Assembly (NCBI RefSeq): GCF_015461845.1
Contig: NZ_JACOPW010000013.1
Location: 1-64,000 of the forward strand
Source of the DNA: Pseudomonas mucoides
Lineage (GTDB): Bacteria; Pseudomonadota; Gammaproteobacteria; Pseudomonadales; Pseudomonadaceae
DNA: 64,000 nt
Direction of reading: 5' to 3'
Shown here: positions 46,889 to 56,300 of the stretch, piece after piece
Layout of the letters: each line of letters begins with the position of its first letter
Numbering within the stretch: the first letter of the stretch is position 1
Notes under the pieces: generated by a model
Told to the model about the DNA's origin: nothing
Database searches by the model: none
Seen by the model: only the letters and a program-made list of their open reading frames with translations
Made by a program: the position numbers and the translations under genes

Positions 46889-48291
46889 TAGTTCGTTACC
46901 TGTTGGACACTCGCGAATACTTTGTTGCGTTCTTGATCGTGTTTGATTCGTGCCTGAAGGGCGATGTATTGTTGGCGAAGGCCCGCAACAGAGGTTTTAG
47001 TGCGGCTGATAACCTCATCACTCAGGATTACGTTATCAGGTTGATTGGCGATACCGCTTGAAACGCCAATTTCAATCTTGGAAATTACGTCGTCCAGCTC
47101 TTTCATCATTCCGAGCGTTGATAATTGGCGCTCTGTTGAAATGAACATGGCCGGGCTCGATCTGGCAAGGTTTCGCATGTATTGATGTTCGTTCTCGCTG
47201 ACAACGATGTCAGCTCGAGAGATCAGATCTTTATATGCCTGTGTATTTTTGAAGGATGCGGCATCTGCAGAGTAAACAGCTTTGTACAGGTCCATGTATT
47301 CAGTGGTCAGGGTTTTCGAAAGGTTCTCAATGTTTTCAGTGCGCGGGGTTACCGAGGCAGCATCATTGTTGAAACCATACGAAGGTACGAGGCCACCATA
47401 TTTCTTGATGTCATCACAACCAAGTTCCGATGCCGCGAGCACCAGGCCGGCGCTACCATCTTGTGGGTCATTGCTGCATGATTTACCGCTAACAGAAGCT
47501 TTAACTGAGCCAGTGCCGCCGGTTCCTGTTCCAGACCCAGTGCCAGCGCCTTTATTTGTTCCGCCCGAGACAGAGGAATTCCAACCAACCAGCCCGCCAG
47601 TAGCGCTCGACACCTTTCCCATCATTGCGTTGGCGCGATCGGAGGTTTTCTGCTTGAACTCCCCCATTTGGTTGAGAAGAGATCCGGTTAAACCCTCACC
47701 TGCCATGCATTTTGAGCTTTTATAGCCCTCGTCCACAGTACAGTCGGCTTCAGCTAGGGTTTGCTTTTTCTCGTCATATGCCTTGTCGGCCAGAGACCGT
47801 ACGCCCGAGCAGGTCATGTTTGAGAGGTCCAAGCCAAACTGACCAACGCTATTAAGCTGGTCGATCACAGACTTGATGGTCGGCTGGCTGTAGGCTAAAT
47901 ACATGATGGCAAGCGCCGGAGCATTTTGGATGAACTGTTCAACCATCTCCTGGTACTGGCCCAGTTGACCATCTAGTACAGTGCTAAGATTGAGCCCATT
48001 ACAACCCACGCCAACTTCAGTAGCGCCGTAGCCATTTACTACTGAAGTCCGCTGGTCTTGGAATGGGGTGAAGGTATCGAAGGAAAAGCTGCCTCCTTTG
48101 TTCGCGTCGTTCACCGCGCTCCCTTTCACGGATTCACCAAACAGGCCTGTAACGTCGTCCATGCGGCGTGTCCAGGGAGAGTCCGACCCGTCAGCCCCAA
48201 AATCAATTGACGCTGCGAAAGTATTTGTTGACATCACAGCAGAGACTGTCAGCGCGAGGATCGATTTGATATAGCGTGATTTCATTTTCAT
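46888..48291 (-). CDS. TraH-like conjugative pilus assembly protein
   Basis: The 467-residue protein has a signal peptide (cleavage near residue 26, NTFA-A). The mature N-terminus contains a VGCNGLNL segment near residue 95 and Cys spacing (about 158, 183 and 194) resembling F-type TraH, a periplasmic/outer-membrane pilus assembly factor. A Gly/Thr/Ser-rich linker (GTGSGTGTGGTGS) lies at about 245-260 and coiled-coil helices occupy the C-terminal third. It directly precedes the TraG-like gene, as TraH does elsewhere. The assignment is moderately sure. Confidence 0.65.
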   Translation of the reverse strand: MKMKSRYIKSILALTVSAVMSTNTFAASIDFGADGSDSPWTRRMDDVTGLFGESVKGSAVNDANKGGSFSFDTFTPFQDQRTSVVNGYGATEVGVGCNGLNLSTVLDGQLGQYQEMVEQFIQNAPALAIMYLAYSQPTIKSVIDQLNSVGQFGLDLSNMTCSGVRSLADKAYDEKKQTLAEADCTVDEGYKSSKCMAGEGLTGSLLNQMGEFKQKTSDRANAMMGKVSSATGGLVGWNSSVSGGTNKGAGTGSGTGTGGTGSVKASVSGKSCSNDPQDGSAGLVLAASELGCDDIKKYGGLVPSYGFNNDAASVTPRTENIENLSKTLTTEYMDLYKAVYSADAASFKNTQAYKDLISRADIVVSENEHQYMRNLARSSPAMFISTERQLSTLGMMKELDDVISKIEIGVSSGIANQPDNVILSDEVISRTKTSVAGLRQQYIALQARIKHDQERNKVFASVQQVTN

Positions 48292-49169
48292 GCGCCTTTC
48301 TTCTCTGGCTGGATATATGTCATAGCCTGAAAGTGATCTTCAAGCTGGCGAAGTGTTCTGTTACCGACAATACTTTTGCGTCTGTTGACCTTAGTGTTGT
48401 CGATCCATGAAATTGGCCATGACGTCACTCCCAGCTTTTGCAAACTAATACGTTCTTCGCGAGAAAGTACGCGTCCAGACAATCCTCGTTGAGTTACATG
48501 CTTTGTGAAGGCATCACGATCACCGTCAAGTTGAAATATCTTTATTTTAAGCTTTGGATATTTTTGTTGGACAGTGGAAAGGATTTGTAGCTGTTTTTCA
48601 CAGACAGGGCAGGTTGACTCTACGAACACAGACATACTCACGTTGTCGGTATCTATGTATTTTACTTCCTTAGCCTTCTCAGTAGCAGCATCAAGTCCTT
48701 TAATGTTTTTCAGGTCTCCGTTTTGCCACATTGCCATTTTGTAGAGTTCGGCGGACTTGTGGTACTCACCCCAGGTTTTATCCATATAAGAGACAAGCTC
48801 TGATGCCGCCTCAGGGGTTTGGTTGAGCTGAAGGTTGATTACGGCGCTTGGCGTTCCCGGTTGAAAGTTAAACTCCACACCATTTTTGCCAATCATTCGC
48901 ATAGGCGCTTGTGGGTTCTTCTTCGCGTTCCGGTTCAACTCAGAGCAATTTTTCATCCAGTCCATATTCTGGCAGTCGAGAATATTTGGAAGCTTGTCGA
49001 TTTCAGCGTTCTGACGATCATCGTTGTACTTGTCAACTTTTGCCATCGCTACTGCGATAGCGTTTGACAACGCTTCATTTGGACTTGATGCGTCGGAAAG
49101 TACGAAAGGTGCATTGGAGACAAAACATCCAACCAGAAAGGCGAGAGAGATCTTAATTGAAGTTTTCAT
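48288..49169 (-). CDS. TraF-like thioredoxin-fold periplasmic protein
   Basis: This 293-residue protein has an N-terminal signal-like segment (about residues 8-25, FLVGCFVSNAPFVLS) and a C-terminal thioredoxin fold with the active-site motif CPVC at residues 187-190. F-type TraF proteins are thioredoxin-like but often lack the CxxC, and here it is intact. It could catalyse disulfide formation in the many Cys-rich pilus proteins of the cluster (TraH, TraB, TraK). The stop overlaps the start of the TraH-like gene. Confidence 0.7.
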   Translation of the reverse strand: MKTSIKISLAFLVGCFVSNAPFVLSDASSPNEALSNAIAVAMAKVDKYNDDRQNAEIDKLPNILDCQNMDWMKNCSELNRNAKKNPQAPMRMIGKNGVEFNFQPGTPSAVINLQLNQTPEAASELVSYMDKTWGEYHKSAELYKMAMWQNGDLKNIKGLDAATEKAKEVKYIDTDNVSMSVFVESTCPVCEKQLQILSTVQQKYPKLKIKIFQLDGDRDAFTKHVTQRGLSGRVLSREERISLQKLGVTSWPISWIDNTKVNRRKSIVGNRTLRQLEDHFQAMTYIQPEKKGA

Positions 49170-49176
49170 ACTTTCC

Positions 49177-49974
49177 TTACCTAAGAACAGCAGACAGTTC
49201 GGTGATTACAGACTGAGCATTGCTCAATATTTTTGGTTGTCCATTTTGAGGGACTAGCACGATAGCTGGAGTTGAGCGGACACCATATTTCAGTGCTTCA
49301 GAGCCGTTCATATCAGGTCGGAATCCGGTCAACGGAAGATTTCCCGATGCTGGAGTAAAAACACGTCGAGGATTCCAGTTAGCTTGATCAATTAATACAT
49401 AATATTGAAAGTCAACCTTTTCCCCAAATCGGGCTTTAGCATCGTTTGATATCTTCACTAACTCTGCAACATTGCTTGCATTTTCGGTGATGAACATCTT
49501 TATGGTTGCAACCGGTTCAACCAATCGTTGGTCGCCAACAAACCGACCGATTTGTGACTGCATGCGCGCGTATGCTTGTTTTGCGCCCTCAATATCTTTC
49601 GGTACTGGAACACCGCTTGCACCGCCAATTGTTGGTGTTTGACCACGCTGGCCAAGCATTCCCTGGACCTGAGATAGCATTGCAGCACTACCCTTATGTC
49701 CTCGATCAGCTGCAGCTTTAAAAAAAGTAGCTGCTCGCTCCAGATTATTCGGATATTCGGGAGATCTCAGCATTAGATCACCAAGGTGATACATGGCAAT
49801 AATGTTGCCTTTCTTGGCCTCAGGAAAAAGGATGTCCCATGCTTTCTGTTTTTCGCCTTTTAGAATAGCCATGATGCCTTCGCCGACTCTTTGGTCGGTA
49901 GTGGGCTCAATAACGCTGGCCATTACATTGGTTGAAATGAAGCTAGCGAGCAGCAGCCATAGATACGGTCGCAA
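49177..49974 (-). CDS. TrbC-like pilus assembly protein with Sel1-type N-terminus
   Basis: The start is TTG 49974, chosen because GAGGAG lies seven bases upstream and a signal peptide (RPYLWLLLASFISTNVMA) follows directly. It overlaps the end of the transglycosylase gene by 32 bases. The N-terminal 100 residues resemble Sel1/TPR helical repeats (MYHLGDLMLRSPEYPN). The C-terminal 130 match the thioredoxin-like domain of F-type TrbC proteins, ending with STPAIVLVPQNGQP. No CxxC is present. It probably acts in the periplasm in pilus assembly. Confidence 0.65.
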   Translation of the reverse strand: MRPYLWLLLASFISTNVMASVIEPTTDQRVGEGIMAILKGEKQKAWDILFPEAKKGNIIAMYHLGDLMLRSPEYPNNLERAATFFKAAADRGHKGSAAMLSQVQGMLGQRGQTPTIGGASGVPVPKDIEGAKQAYARMQSQIGRFVGDQRLVEPVATIKMFITENASNVAELVKISNDAKARFGEKVDFQYYVLIDQANWNPRRVFTPASGNLPLTGFRPDMNGSEALKYGVRSTPAIVLVPQNGQPKILSNAQSVITELSAVLR

Positions 49975-50632
49975 GTCGTTTCTCCTCGTTGTACTTTGGT
50001 ATGAAATATTCGAGATATTTCTTGCGGTAAACCGGGGTTGCTGAGTGGTAATAGCCAACGGCCTCGATCTCGTTCTTGTGCTTCTTTTTAAGTTCTGCAA
50101 TACGAGTCGCTGCGAATTCAAGGTTGTAATGCGGATCAAACCATGTCTGAACAGTCGCAATTCCTTGACCGTTCCAACGGTAATTAACTTGAGCAATCCC
50201 TATATCTGTATTTATTAGTCTTAGTGCTCGAACCCGCACCTCTCCTTTGTTGACCACTTTGCTGTCATCTACCCGCAAAATCAGTCGACCTGAATCTCGA
50301 ATGCTTTTCGCATAAGAATTCGCACTAGCCTGAGAGGTGAAGAACCGGCGGAACCGCTCTCCTTTCAAGGAGATGGCTTTGACCATCCAAGGTGCTTTGG
50401 TTAGTGACCAGAGCACTCTTACTGCGGTTTCTTTATCTTGGTAGCGGAAAGGTTCTCCATCAGCGTTGAAAGTCCATGGGTTTTTGTTTGACTCATGCGC
50501 TGCTATCGCACGCAGCACGATTGGATCAACGCCGTGGTTTCGAGCTGCACGATCAATCATCGAGTCATAAGGTGAGCAGATTGCATTAGCAGCGTTAAGT
50601 GCCAGTGCAAGCGCGACAATGGATCGAATCAC
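49943..50632 (-). CDS. Lytic transglycosylase (VirB1-like)
   Basis: A GTG at 50632 overlaps the previous stop and precedes a signal peptide (ending near residue 17, NANA-ICS). The catalytic SLT pattern is seen around residue 47: HESNKNPW, with Glu47 as the predicted acid. Later come an ALRLINTDIGIAQVN segment (the G-I-x-Q-I/V-N motif) and a YYHSATP segment near the C-terminus. Such enzymes open peptidoglycan for the secretion channel. The family fit is strong. Confidence 0.85.
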   Translation of the reverse strand: MIRSIVALALALNAANAICSPYDSMIDRAARNHGVDPIVLRAIAAHESNKNPWTFNADGEPFRYQDKETAVRVLWSLTKAPWMVKAISLKGERFRRFFTSQASANSYAKSIRDSGRLILRVDDSKVVNKGEVRVRALRLINTDIGIAQVNYRWNGQGIATVQTWFDPHYNLEFAATRIAELKKKHKNEIEAVGYYHSATPVYRKKYLEYFIPKYNEEKRLATVSMAAAR

Positions 50633-51288
50633 ACCCGTACTCCGTCGATGGTATGGAAACTGTGTTTCTGCAACCAAGCGATGGTTCTGGCGCGCTCCGG
50701 AAAGCTTCGATCAAGACGCCTGAAAAGGGGAGGATGGGGGTCTTCAGGGCTTGTACCCAATTGCTCGTGGAGCATTTCGTGATGGGTCACATATTTGACA
50801 ACGCACCTGGGGGCATCATGACCTAAGGACTTACTCAAGCCTTGATGAATCAGGATGACCTTCTGGCCATCAATCACTTCCGTACTTCCGGCTGGTACGA
50901 ACAGAGTGTCGGTGCTAACGCGGTTGATGCGTCGGGCAATTTTGTCCCAGTCAGCTACACGTAGCTTTTGAAGGACCTTGATGTAGAGCTTGGATGCTTC
51001 TTCATGATTTATAGCAACGAACGGCTCAAGCGCGCTCTTGGCAGCTACATAGTCCTGCTTTACGAACAGAACTACTGCGGCCTCCAGGGCACATAGCTGG
51101 GCCTGAGTTAGATCGCCTGGATGTAGCTTGGGTTCGTCTGCCTCGCTTGCGCTGGGAATTCCCCAGCGCACGGGGACATGGTTAGGTGCACGGAAATGAC
51201 ACTCTGAGACCTCAGCAGCTAGTCGCGCCAAAAACAGCTCGTCAGCGCTGCTGATCTGCTCATGAATGTTAAATCGACGGGCACCCAT
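50629..51288 (-). CDS. SprT-like zinc metalloprotease within the transfer operon
   Basis: This 219-residue protein contains HEMLH at residues 170-174, a zinc HExxH motif, and a third His at 185 in PHPPLF, the G/x-H-x-x-x-(F) arrangement of SprT-like and M48-like metallopeptidases. The first 60 residues are unassigned and residues 60-130 are helical. There is no signal peptide, so it is cytoplasmic. SprT family members act on DNA-protein adducts, while the WSS1/Spartan kin cleave crosslinks. Here a role in clearing relaxase or processing a pilus component is conceivable. The gene overlaps its neighbours on both sides. Confidence 0.7.
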   Translation of the reverse strand: MGARRFNIHEQISSADELFLARLAAEVSECHFRAPNHVPVRWGIPSASEADEPKLHPGDLTQAQLCALEAAVVLFVKQDYVAAKSALEPFVAINHEEASKLYIKVLQKLRVADWDKIARRINRVSTDTLFVPAGSTEVIDGQKVILIHQGLSKSLGHDAPRCVVKYVTHHEMLHEQLGTSPEDPHPPLFRRLDRSFPERARTIAWLQKHSFHTIDGVRV

Positions 51289-52591
51289 TTGGAGAACTCC
51301 AGAACTTATGGACTACTTGGCCATCCGAGTTCTGCAAATCGAGACGATCACCGGTGATTGCAACGCGATATCCATCGAGGAAATCGCCTTGGCCCACCAT
51401 ATTCTCCGCGCCGGCATCGACTACGAACGCATGAGCTACGCACGTGGTGCAATTACGCGCTGGTGGTGCTACTGCTTTCACGCAGAGTTTTGGTCTCGAG
51501 ACAACCTTCGCCACTGGCGGTACAGCCTTGGTGGGCGATCGTTGTGCAACGCGGGCCGAGTGCTTAGGGTTGTGAGCTACAGCAGGTTTGGCTTGGGCAG
51601 GCTTGATGTTGCTACCTGGTTTCTTTGCCAATTGATCTTTGAGGGACTTGATTTCATTGTCCTTCTGAGCAAGCTGAGCTTTCATCTTCGTCACATCAGC
51701 CGCGTCTTTCTGCAGACTCGGTTTCTGACTACTATCCGGGTTTTGGAGTGAAGTGCTACCCAAAACAGGGTCATGTTTTTCAGCTGAAAGTGAGGCTAGT
51801 TTAGGGGGTGTTTCTCCCCCCACAGGCATCTCACCAAATGGTGAGCCCGAACCAGCAGTGATTGGTTCCGGCGCTACCTCTGGAGCAGCGGCGAATGGGC
51901 TGTTTGCTCCGCTTGGCAAAGGAAGCTGTTCCTTCGGCTGTGAGGCTGTTGCTCCAATTTCAAGAGGTGGTGGCTCATTGGCTAGCTGGGCAGGAAAGCC
52001 AAAACCGTCAGCAGGTATTGACCCTGAATCTTGCGCTGAAACAGTCTTGCCGCTAGCAACCAACGGCTTCTGCAATTGTCCGTCCAGCTGCAATTCGTCC
52101 AGTGTTTTTCCAATCGCCGGATCAACAACTGCTTGCTCGCCAAGTGCGGTAGGTAACCCGGCAGTCAAACCACCATCATGCATTTGTGGCAGCGATGGCT
52201 TGTCTTCATGCGCACTCGCATCGGCCGTGGACGGATGTGTTTCTGGAGGTGATTGATGAATCGCAACCGGTGTGAAAATACCGTTTTTAGCCATAACACC
52301 AAGGGCGACAACCACGGCCCCAAGCACGAGCTTTTTCTTTAACGACATCTTCTTTGGATCTGGCTTTGCTGGTACAGCCTGGTCCTGTGGGTCAATGAGG
52401 AGCGGATCGTTGTAATCGTCGATGTGCGGGCGTGGGGCGTCCTGAGATTCAATGACCTCAACGTTATCAGCGTCTGCGTCGGTGCCTGCGTCTCGTCGAG
52501 GCTTCTTCGTGCTTGCCGCAATAGTTGCTGCACCGCTTTTGATCTTGCCGATCAGATCGCCGAGACCGCCTGGTTTGTTTTGTTCACTCAT
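51269..52591 (-). CDS. Bitopic T4SS protein with coiled coil and PilP/TraP-like C-terminus
   Basis: The 440-residue protein has a cytoplasmic N-terminus with an acidic patch, one membrane helix (about 85-102, KKLVLGAVVVALGVMAKNG), a long Pro/Ser/Ala-rich periplasmic stretch, a coiled coil at about 300-335 and a C-terminal domain with a Cys-Thr-Thr-Cys pair near residue 380. That layout resembles TraP/PilP/IcmE-type inner-membrane channel subunits, but identity is not settled. ATGA overlap with the upstream lipoprotein gene shows coupling. Confidence 0.5.
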   Translation of the reverse strand: MSEQNKPGGLGDLIGKIKSGAATIAASTKKPRRDAGTDADADNVEVIESQDAPRPHIDDYNDPLLIDPQDQAVPAKPDPKKMSLKKKLVLGAVVVALGVMAKNGIFTPVAIHQSPPETHPSTADASAHEDKPSLPQMHDGGLTAGLPTALGEQAVVDPAIGKTLDELQLDGQLQKPLVASGKTVSAQDSGSIPADGFGFPAQLANEPPPLEIGATASQPKEQLPLPSGANSPFAAAPEVAPEPITAGSGSPFGEMPVGGETPPKLASLSAEKHDPVLGSTSLQNPDSSQKPSLQKDAADVTKMKAQLAQKDNEIKSLKDQLAKKPGSNIKPAQAKPAVAHNPKHSARVAQRSPTKAVPPVAKVVSRPKLCVKAVAPPARNCTTCVAHAFVVDAGAENMVGQGDFLDGYRVAITGDRLDLQNSDGQVVHKFWSSPNGCPSI

Positions 52592-52965
52592 TTTTCTGAT
52601 CCGAGCAGGGGAAGGTAAGTAGGCGCCTCTTCGGAGAAGCGGCCTGGGGCAATTTGTACGCATTCTTCGTGTTCGGGTGACAACATCCCATTGACGACAC
52701 GTGCGGGGATTTTCACTCCGCATTGAACTAGTGGGGCATCCCAAGTGAAGCGCTCGCGAGCCCGCATCTTTCCTTTCATGTCCGTTAGTACCTGGCTCAC
52801 TCCTTCGGAGTAAGCGCGGCGCTCGAGTTCAGTATTCGGTGCGTACATTTCTTTGACTGGCTTGGTTTCGGTGTCAACGATCGTTTCGCGAGGTTCGTAT
52901 TTATCAGTGCACCCAGCCGTGACGGCGATGCATAGAAGGGCGGCAGCCTTAAACAACTTGGCCAT
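52588..52965 (-). CDS. Lipoprotein, DotC-like C-terminal pattern
   Basis: MAKLFKAAALLCIAVTAGC at the N-terminus is a lipobox signal with the Cys at residue 19. The 125-residue protein then has a helical Tyr/Arg-rich segment RRAYSEGVSQVLTDM resembling the conserved helix of DotC/TraI lipoproteins of IVB systems. It is much shorter than DotC (about 300 residues), so the similarity may be partial or by chance. It overlaps the VirB4 stop by 17 bases and would be an outer-membrane-complex component. Confidence 0.5.
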   Translation of the reverse strand: MAKLFKAAALLCIAVTAGCTDKYEPRETIVDTETKPVKEMYAPNTELERRAYSEGVSQVLTDMKGKMRARERFTWDAPLVQCGVKIPARVVNGMLSPEHEECVQIAPGRFSEEAPTYLPLLGSEK

Positions 52966-55831
52966 AACGTGCTCCGTATGGGTGAGTTTTTGATAGGTCG
53001 ATGATTGCTTGCTGGCGGGCGACCGACGATTCAATTCTTTGCTCGTTTACGATTGCTTCAGTCCTAAGCTCTCGCATCCGGTAATCATCAGGGTGCGAGC
53101 TTGCAATCCACAAAGTCATCGGGGCTGAAAAGAGTCTAAATACACCTGAGTAATAGAGGCTCTGGCTGGTCCGCATCCTGTAGAACACCTCTGAATACAT
53201 CGGAGGCAGCGAGGCTAGAGAGCGCCACAGATCGATTTCTTCGTCGGTGAATGCGAGTTCTTCTTTGGCAACTCTGTAGTCAGACTCCGAGCAGGCAAGG
53301 AAAAAGTAATGACTTGTGTTCTCGAGAATTCCGTCTTGCGAGTCGCCACCACCGCTCGTCTCTGCTTTGATCAGGTTCACAAAGTCTTTAACCGTCTGGC
53401 TTATCAGCAAGCAACCAGCACCATAACGGCGCAACTCACGATAAAAACTGGACAAGGCTTTTGCGGCGTTCGGATCGGACAGTGTTGCCCAGGCCTCATC
53501 GACAGCAACCACCTTTTTACGGCTGCGATCGAGCTTGAACTTGCAGTACAAGTCGATTTGGCGGAATAGAGCCAATGTCACAATGCCAAGCGCAGGGGAC
53601 TTCGACATGCGCTGTGTTTCAAGTACCGTAAAATCGTTTTCCCAATCAACATCCAAGTAGCCATCGAAAATGGCGGCGAACGGACCAGTGCCGTAGTACA
53701 GCGTCAGGTTCTGTGCGAGAACCTCACCTTTCTGCTCATGGAAATTTGTCTTGATCAGGTGAGGGATGAAGTCCCTGAAGCGCGGCTCATCCATAGGCCG
53801 CGTCTCAACCCAGTCACGATAAAACTCCTCAAGTGCTTGGTATAGGAGAGATGAAGTCACCTTGGTTAGATTGGACTTGGTGGACCCTGAGCCGTCCCCG
53901 GCCTCCATCATCATGATCAGCATCCGTGCGACGAAGAAAATCTCGTCAAGCTCGGGCTTCACATTGCGATTATTCTCATCACGCTTGAGGGCAAATGGAT
54001 TAATACAGATTGGGTCAATTGTGCGGCCGGAGACGGGCTCAACAAACCGCTCGGTCGTGAGGCGGACGTAATTACCATTCAACACCAGACAAAGGCTTTC
54101 GTACGAATCACCTTTGTCAATGATCCAGACCTTCGGTCTGTATTTCACCCTCAGGGCCATCAACAAATTGTTGAAAGTAAATGACTTACCTGAGCCTGTG
54201 GTCCCGCAGATCAACGAGTGAGCTGTGTTGACGCTGTTACCCCAAAGGTCCAAGAAGATCGGCTGACCAGCACGATTGTTCATCAGGATCGCAGGGTCGG
54301 GTACTCCTTGGTACTCAACAAACATTGGGGCCATGTGCGAAACGCTCTCCGTCAGGTGAGGAATGCTTCGCTTCAGCAGTTTCATGCTGGTCTGGCGGAA
54401 ATTAAATGGCATGCTGTTACGGACCACAGCATCCCCACGCAATACTTCTTTGTGACCGATACGCCACAGCCGACGCTCAAGCGACATGGCTTGGTCGTCA
54501 ATGATCTCTTTGTTGAATCCCATCAGATTGATGTGAACAGACAGGTCGAAAAACTGCTCCCGGTTGCTCGCGTTCTCTGAGGACACCTTGCTCCTTACAG
54601 CATCAAGGTCGCTACGCTGCCGTTCACGGGTTTCTTTGTCCCCTACGCGCATCGACTCCTTAGCCGCGATCATTCGACCGCGGATAGCTAGCCGGCTGGT
54701 CACGACAACAGCGCGTGGAACGCTCCAGTTCATTGTGATTAGACTTTCGGATTCAATCCCAGCCATGGCTACCTGGAGCATGCCAGGTGCGCTGCGAATC
54801 GGCTTGCCCATAACGGACACAGGACGGATGTAGTACGGGACGCCGCGGTCGTGAATTGTCCAGCCGTTAGGCTCCGTTTCTACATGCGCAAAGGTAGCTG
54901 TCGCAGCAAGGTTATCCCGGGTTTCAACGATGTCTGGATTATCCAGCGCATCAAGTATTGGTATGTCAGCCCTGTACTTCGGTGGCTCGATTTCAAAGCT
55001 CCGGACAGGGTTCATCAGCCCATAGTGAAGGTTGATGTAGCCTTGACCAGTCAAAACCTCAGGTTGGAAGCCATAGGTAGCCAGTGCTTGTTCGATCTCA
55101 GTGCAATACTGACCAAAAATCTTAGCGTGCCCGTTATAGGCACGCTCAGCCATTTTGTTTGCGTCTGCTAGCCCTACCGAAGCTAGCGCTGCTTTGACGG
55201 TAGTGTCAAAAAACTTCCCGAAAATGTATTCAGGCTGCCACATGAACACGATGTAGAAATCGTTTACGAAGGGGAAGCGGCCTTCCCGTACCTCGCGCTT
55301 GATTGCTTCAGACGCAGTTGCCCGGACATCTTCATCAGTCTCGTCCTGCTCAAGATCCGCAAGAGCATCGTCCTGCATCTTTTTCAGAGTGGCCGCAGTG
55401 GCATCGCCGAAGAATCCATTGGCCGATGTCGCAGCCGAAAACTGCCGGTCCATTATGGAGTGGGCGATTGCGGCGGCGAACTCACCGGCTTCAGGGTCAA
55501 TCTGATCTTGATAGAGCCCCATGATCTGGCGGATGTCGCGATGTGTATGTCGCAGAAACTGCCCGGTGCTTCCCGCTGGATACTTGTTCAGAACGTCCGA
55601 GAAACTGCCGGTCACATCAAACAACATGTCGTTGTTGAACATGGACGCATCCACACCGGAAATCTTCCAAATCTTTGCGAACCGACCATCCAGCGTATGG
55701 AAATAGCGACCTTGCTGCTCGTATAGGAAGGCATCGGACAGCAGTTGAATTGGCATGCCGCCTTGATAGTTGCGACGACCCAGGCCAGCTAGCTCAGAGT
55801 CGTATAGGTGCAGATCAGACTTTTTAGCCAT
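52949..55831 (-). CDS. VirB4/TraC-family conjugation ATPase
   Basis: This 960-residue protein is the energy source of pilus assembly. The P-loop GTTGSGKS is at residues 543-550 and a Walker B with VVAVDEAWA lies near 777. N-terminal homology includes a conserved LDGRFAKIWKISG segment around residue 43. The length fits VirB4/TraC F-type and genomic-island type proteins. It is expressed in a long overlapping gene string. No VirB11-type ATPase was seen in the window, which fits F/GI-type systems. Confidence 0.9.
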   Translation of the reverse strand: MAKKSDLHLYDSELAGLGRRNYQGGMPIQLLSDAFLYEQQGRYFHTLDGRFAKIWKISGVDASMFNNDMLFDVTGSFSDVLNKYPAGSTGQFLRHTHRDIRQIMGLYQDQIDPEAGEFAAAIAHSIMDRQFSAATSANGFFGDATAATLKKMQDDALADLEQDETDEDVRATASEAIKREVREGRFPFVNDFYIVFMWQPEYIFGKFFDTTVKAALASVGLADANKMAERAYNGHAKIFGQYCTEIEQALATYGFQPEVLTGQGYINLHYGLMNPVRSFEIEPPKYRADIPILDALDNPDIVETRDNLAATATFAHVETEPNGWTIHDRGVPYYIRPVSVMGKPIRSAPGMLQVAMAGIESESLITMNWSVPRAVVVTSRLAIRGRMIAAKESMRVGDKETRERQRSDLDAVRSKVSSENASNREQFFDLSVHINLMGFNKEIIDDQAMSLERRLWRIGHKEVLRGDAVVRNSMPFNFRQTSMKLLKRSIPHLTESVSHMAPMFVEYQGVPDPAILMNNRAGQPIFLDLWGNSVNTAHSLICGTTGSGKSFTFNNLLMALRVKYRPKVWIIDKGDSYESLCLVLNGNYVRLTTERFVEPVSGRTIDPICINPFALKRDENNRNVKPELDEIFFVARMLIMMMEAGDGSGSTKSNLTKVTSSLLYQALEEFYRDWVETRPMDEPRFRDFIPHLIKTNFHEQKGEVLAQNLTLYYGTGPFAAIFDGYLDVDWENDFTVLETQRMSKSPALGIVTLALFRQIDLYCKFKLDRSRKKVVAVDEAWATLSDPNAAKALSSFYRELRRYGAGCLLISQTVKDFVNLIKAETSGGGDSQDGILENTSHYFFLACSESDYRVAKEELAFTDEEIDLWRSLASLPPMYSEVFYRMRTSQSLYYSGVFRLFSAPMTLWIASSHPDDYRMRELRTEAIVNEQRIESSVARQQAIIDLSKTHPYGARYGQVV

Positions 55832-56300
55832 TCGTTGATACCTTCTGTGTTGCAGTAATCAGTCGCGATTCGGGGTAAACAGTGATGCGTGCTGAACTGA
55901 CCCGGGAAACGTATTCAGCAATGTCACGAAGCGAATTCGGTGATGTGTTGATCAGCACGATTTCGTTCTGGTTTATCGCCGGGTCAAATTCCGTTTCATA
56001 ACCACTTGCGGCCGAGGCCAAGTTAAGAATTTCACCTAGAGTCAGATTTTGTTTTTTGAAGATCTGAGGCCAAGGAATTTGATCCGGTGGGGGTAGCGGC
56101 CGGGTGTCAACTTCGTTGGGTTTCGTAAAGATTCTTCGATAAAGATCAACGTCGGGTTGGCGAACGGTGAGGTCCTGGCCTCTCCCTAGGATCTGCTTCT
56201 CGTAATACTCACGAATGGCATCTTTGTGGTATTGCGTGATCCCTTCGGCTTGAGCAATTGGGGCAAGTAAAAACAGTAGGCTCAGGATTAGTTTGCCCAT
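55824..56300 (-). CDS. N0-domain (DotD-like) periplasmic protein
   Basis: The ATG at 56300 follows GGAGGAAG and gives a signal peptide (MGKLILSLLFLLAPIAQA, cleavage near residue 18). The mature 140 residues contain a domain from about 80 to 155 (NLTLGEILNLASAASGY ... INTSPNSLRDI ... RLITATQ) with the beta-alpha-beta pattern of secretin N0/DotD domains, which link outer-membrane rings to the channel. DotD is a lipoprotein of similar size; here no lipobox is visible. It overlaps the VirB4 start and the lipoprotein upstream. Confidence 0.6.
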   Translation of the reverse strand: MGKLILSLLFLLAPIAQAEGITQYHKDAIREYYEKQILGRGQDLTVRQPDVDLYRRIFTKPNEVDTRPLPPPDQIPWPQIFKKQNLTLGEILNLASAASGYETEFDPAINQNEIVLINTSPNSLRDIAEYVSRVSSARITVYPESRLITATQKVSTNG

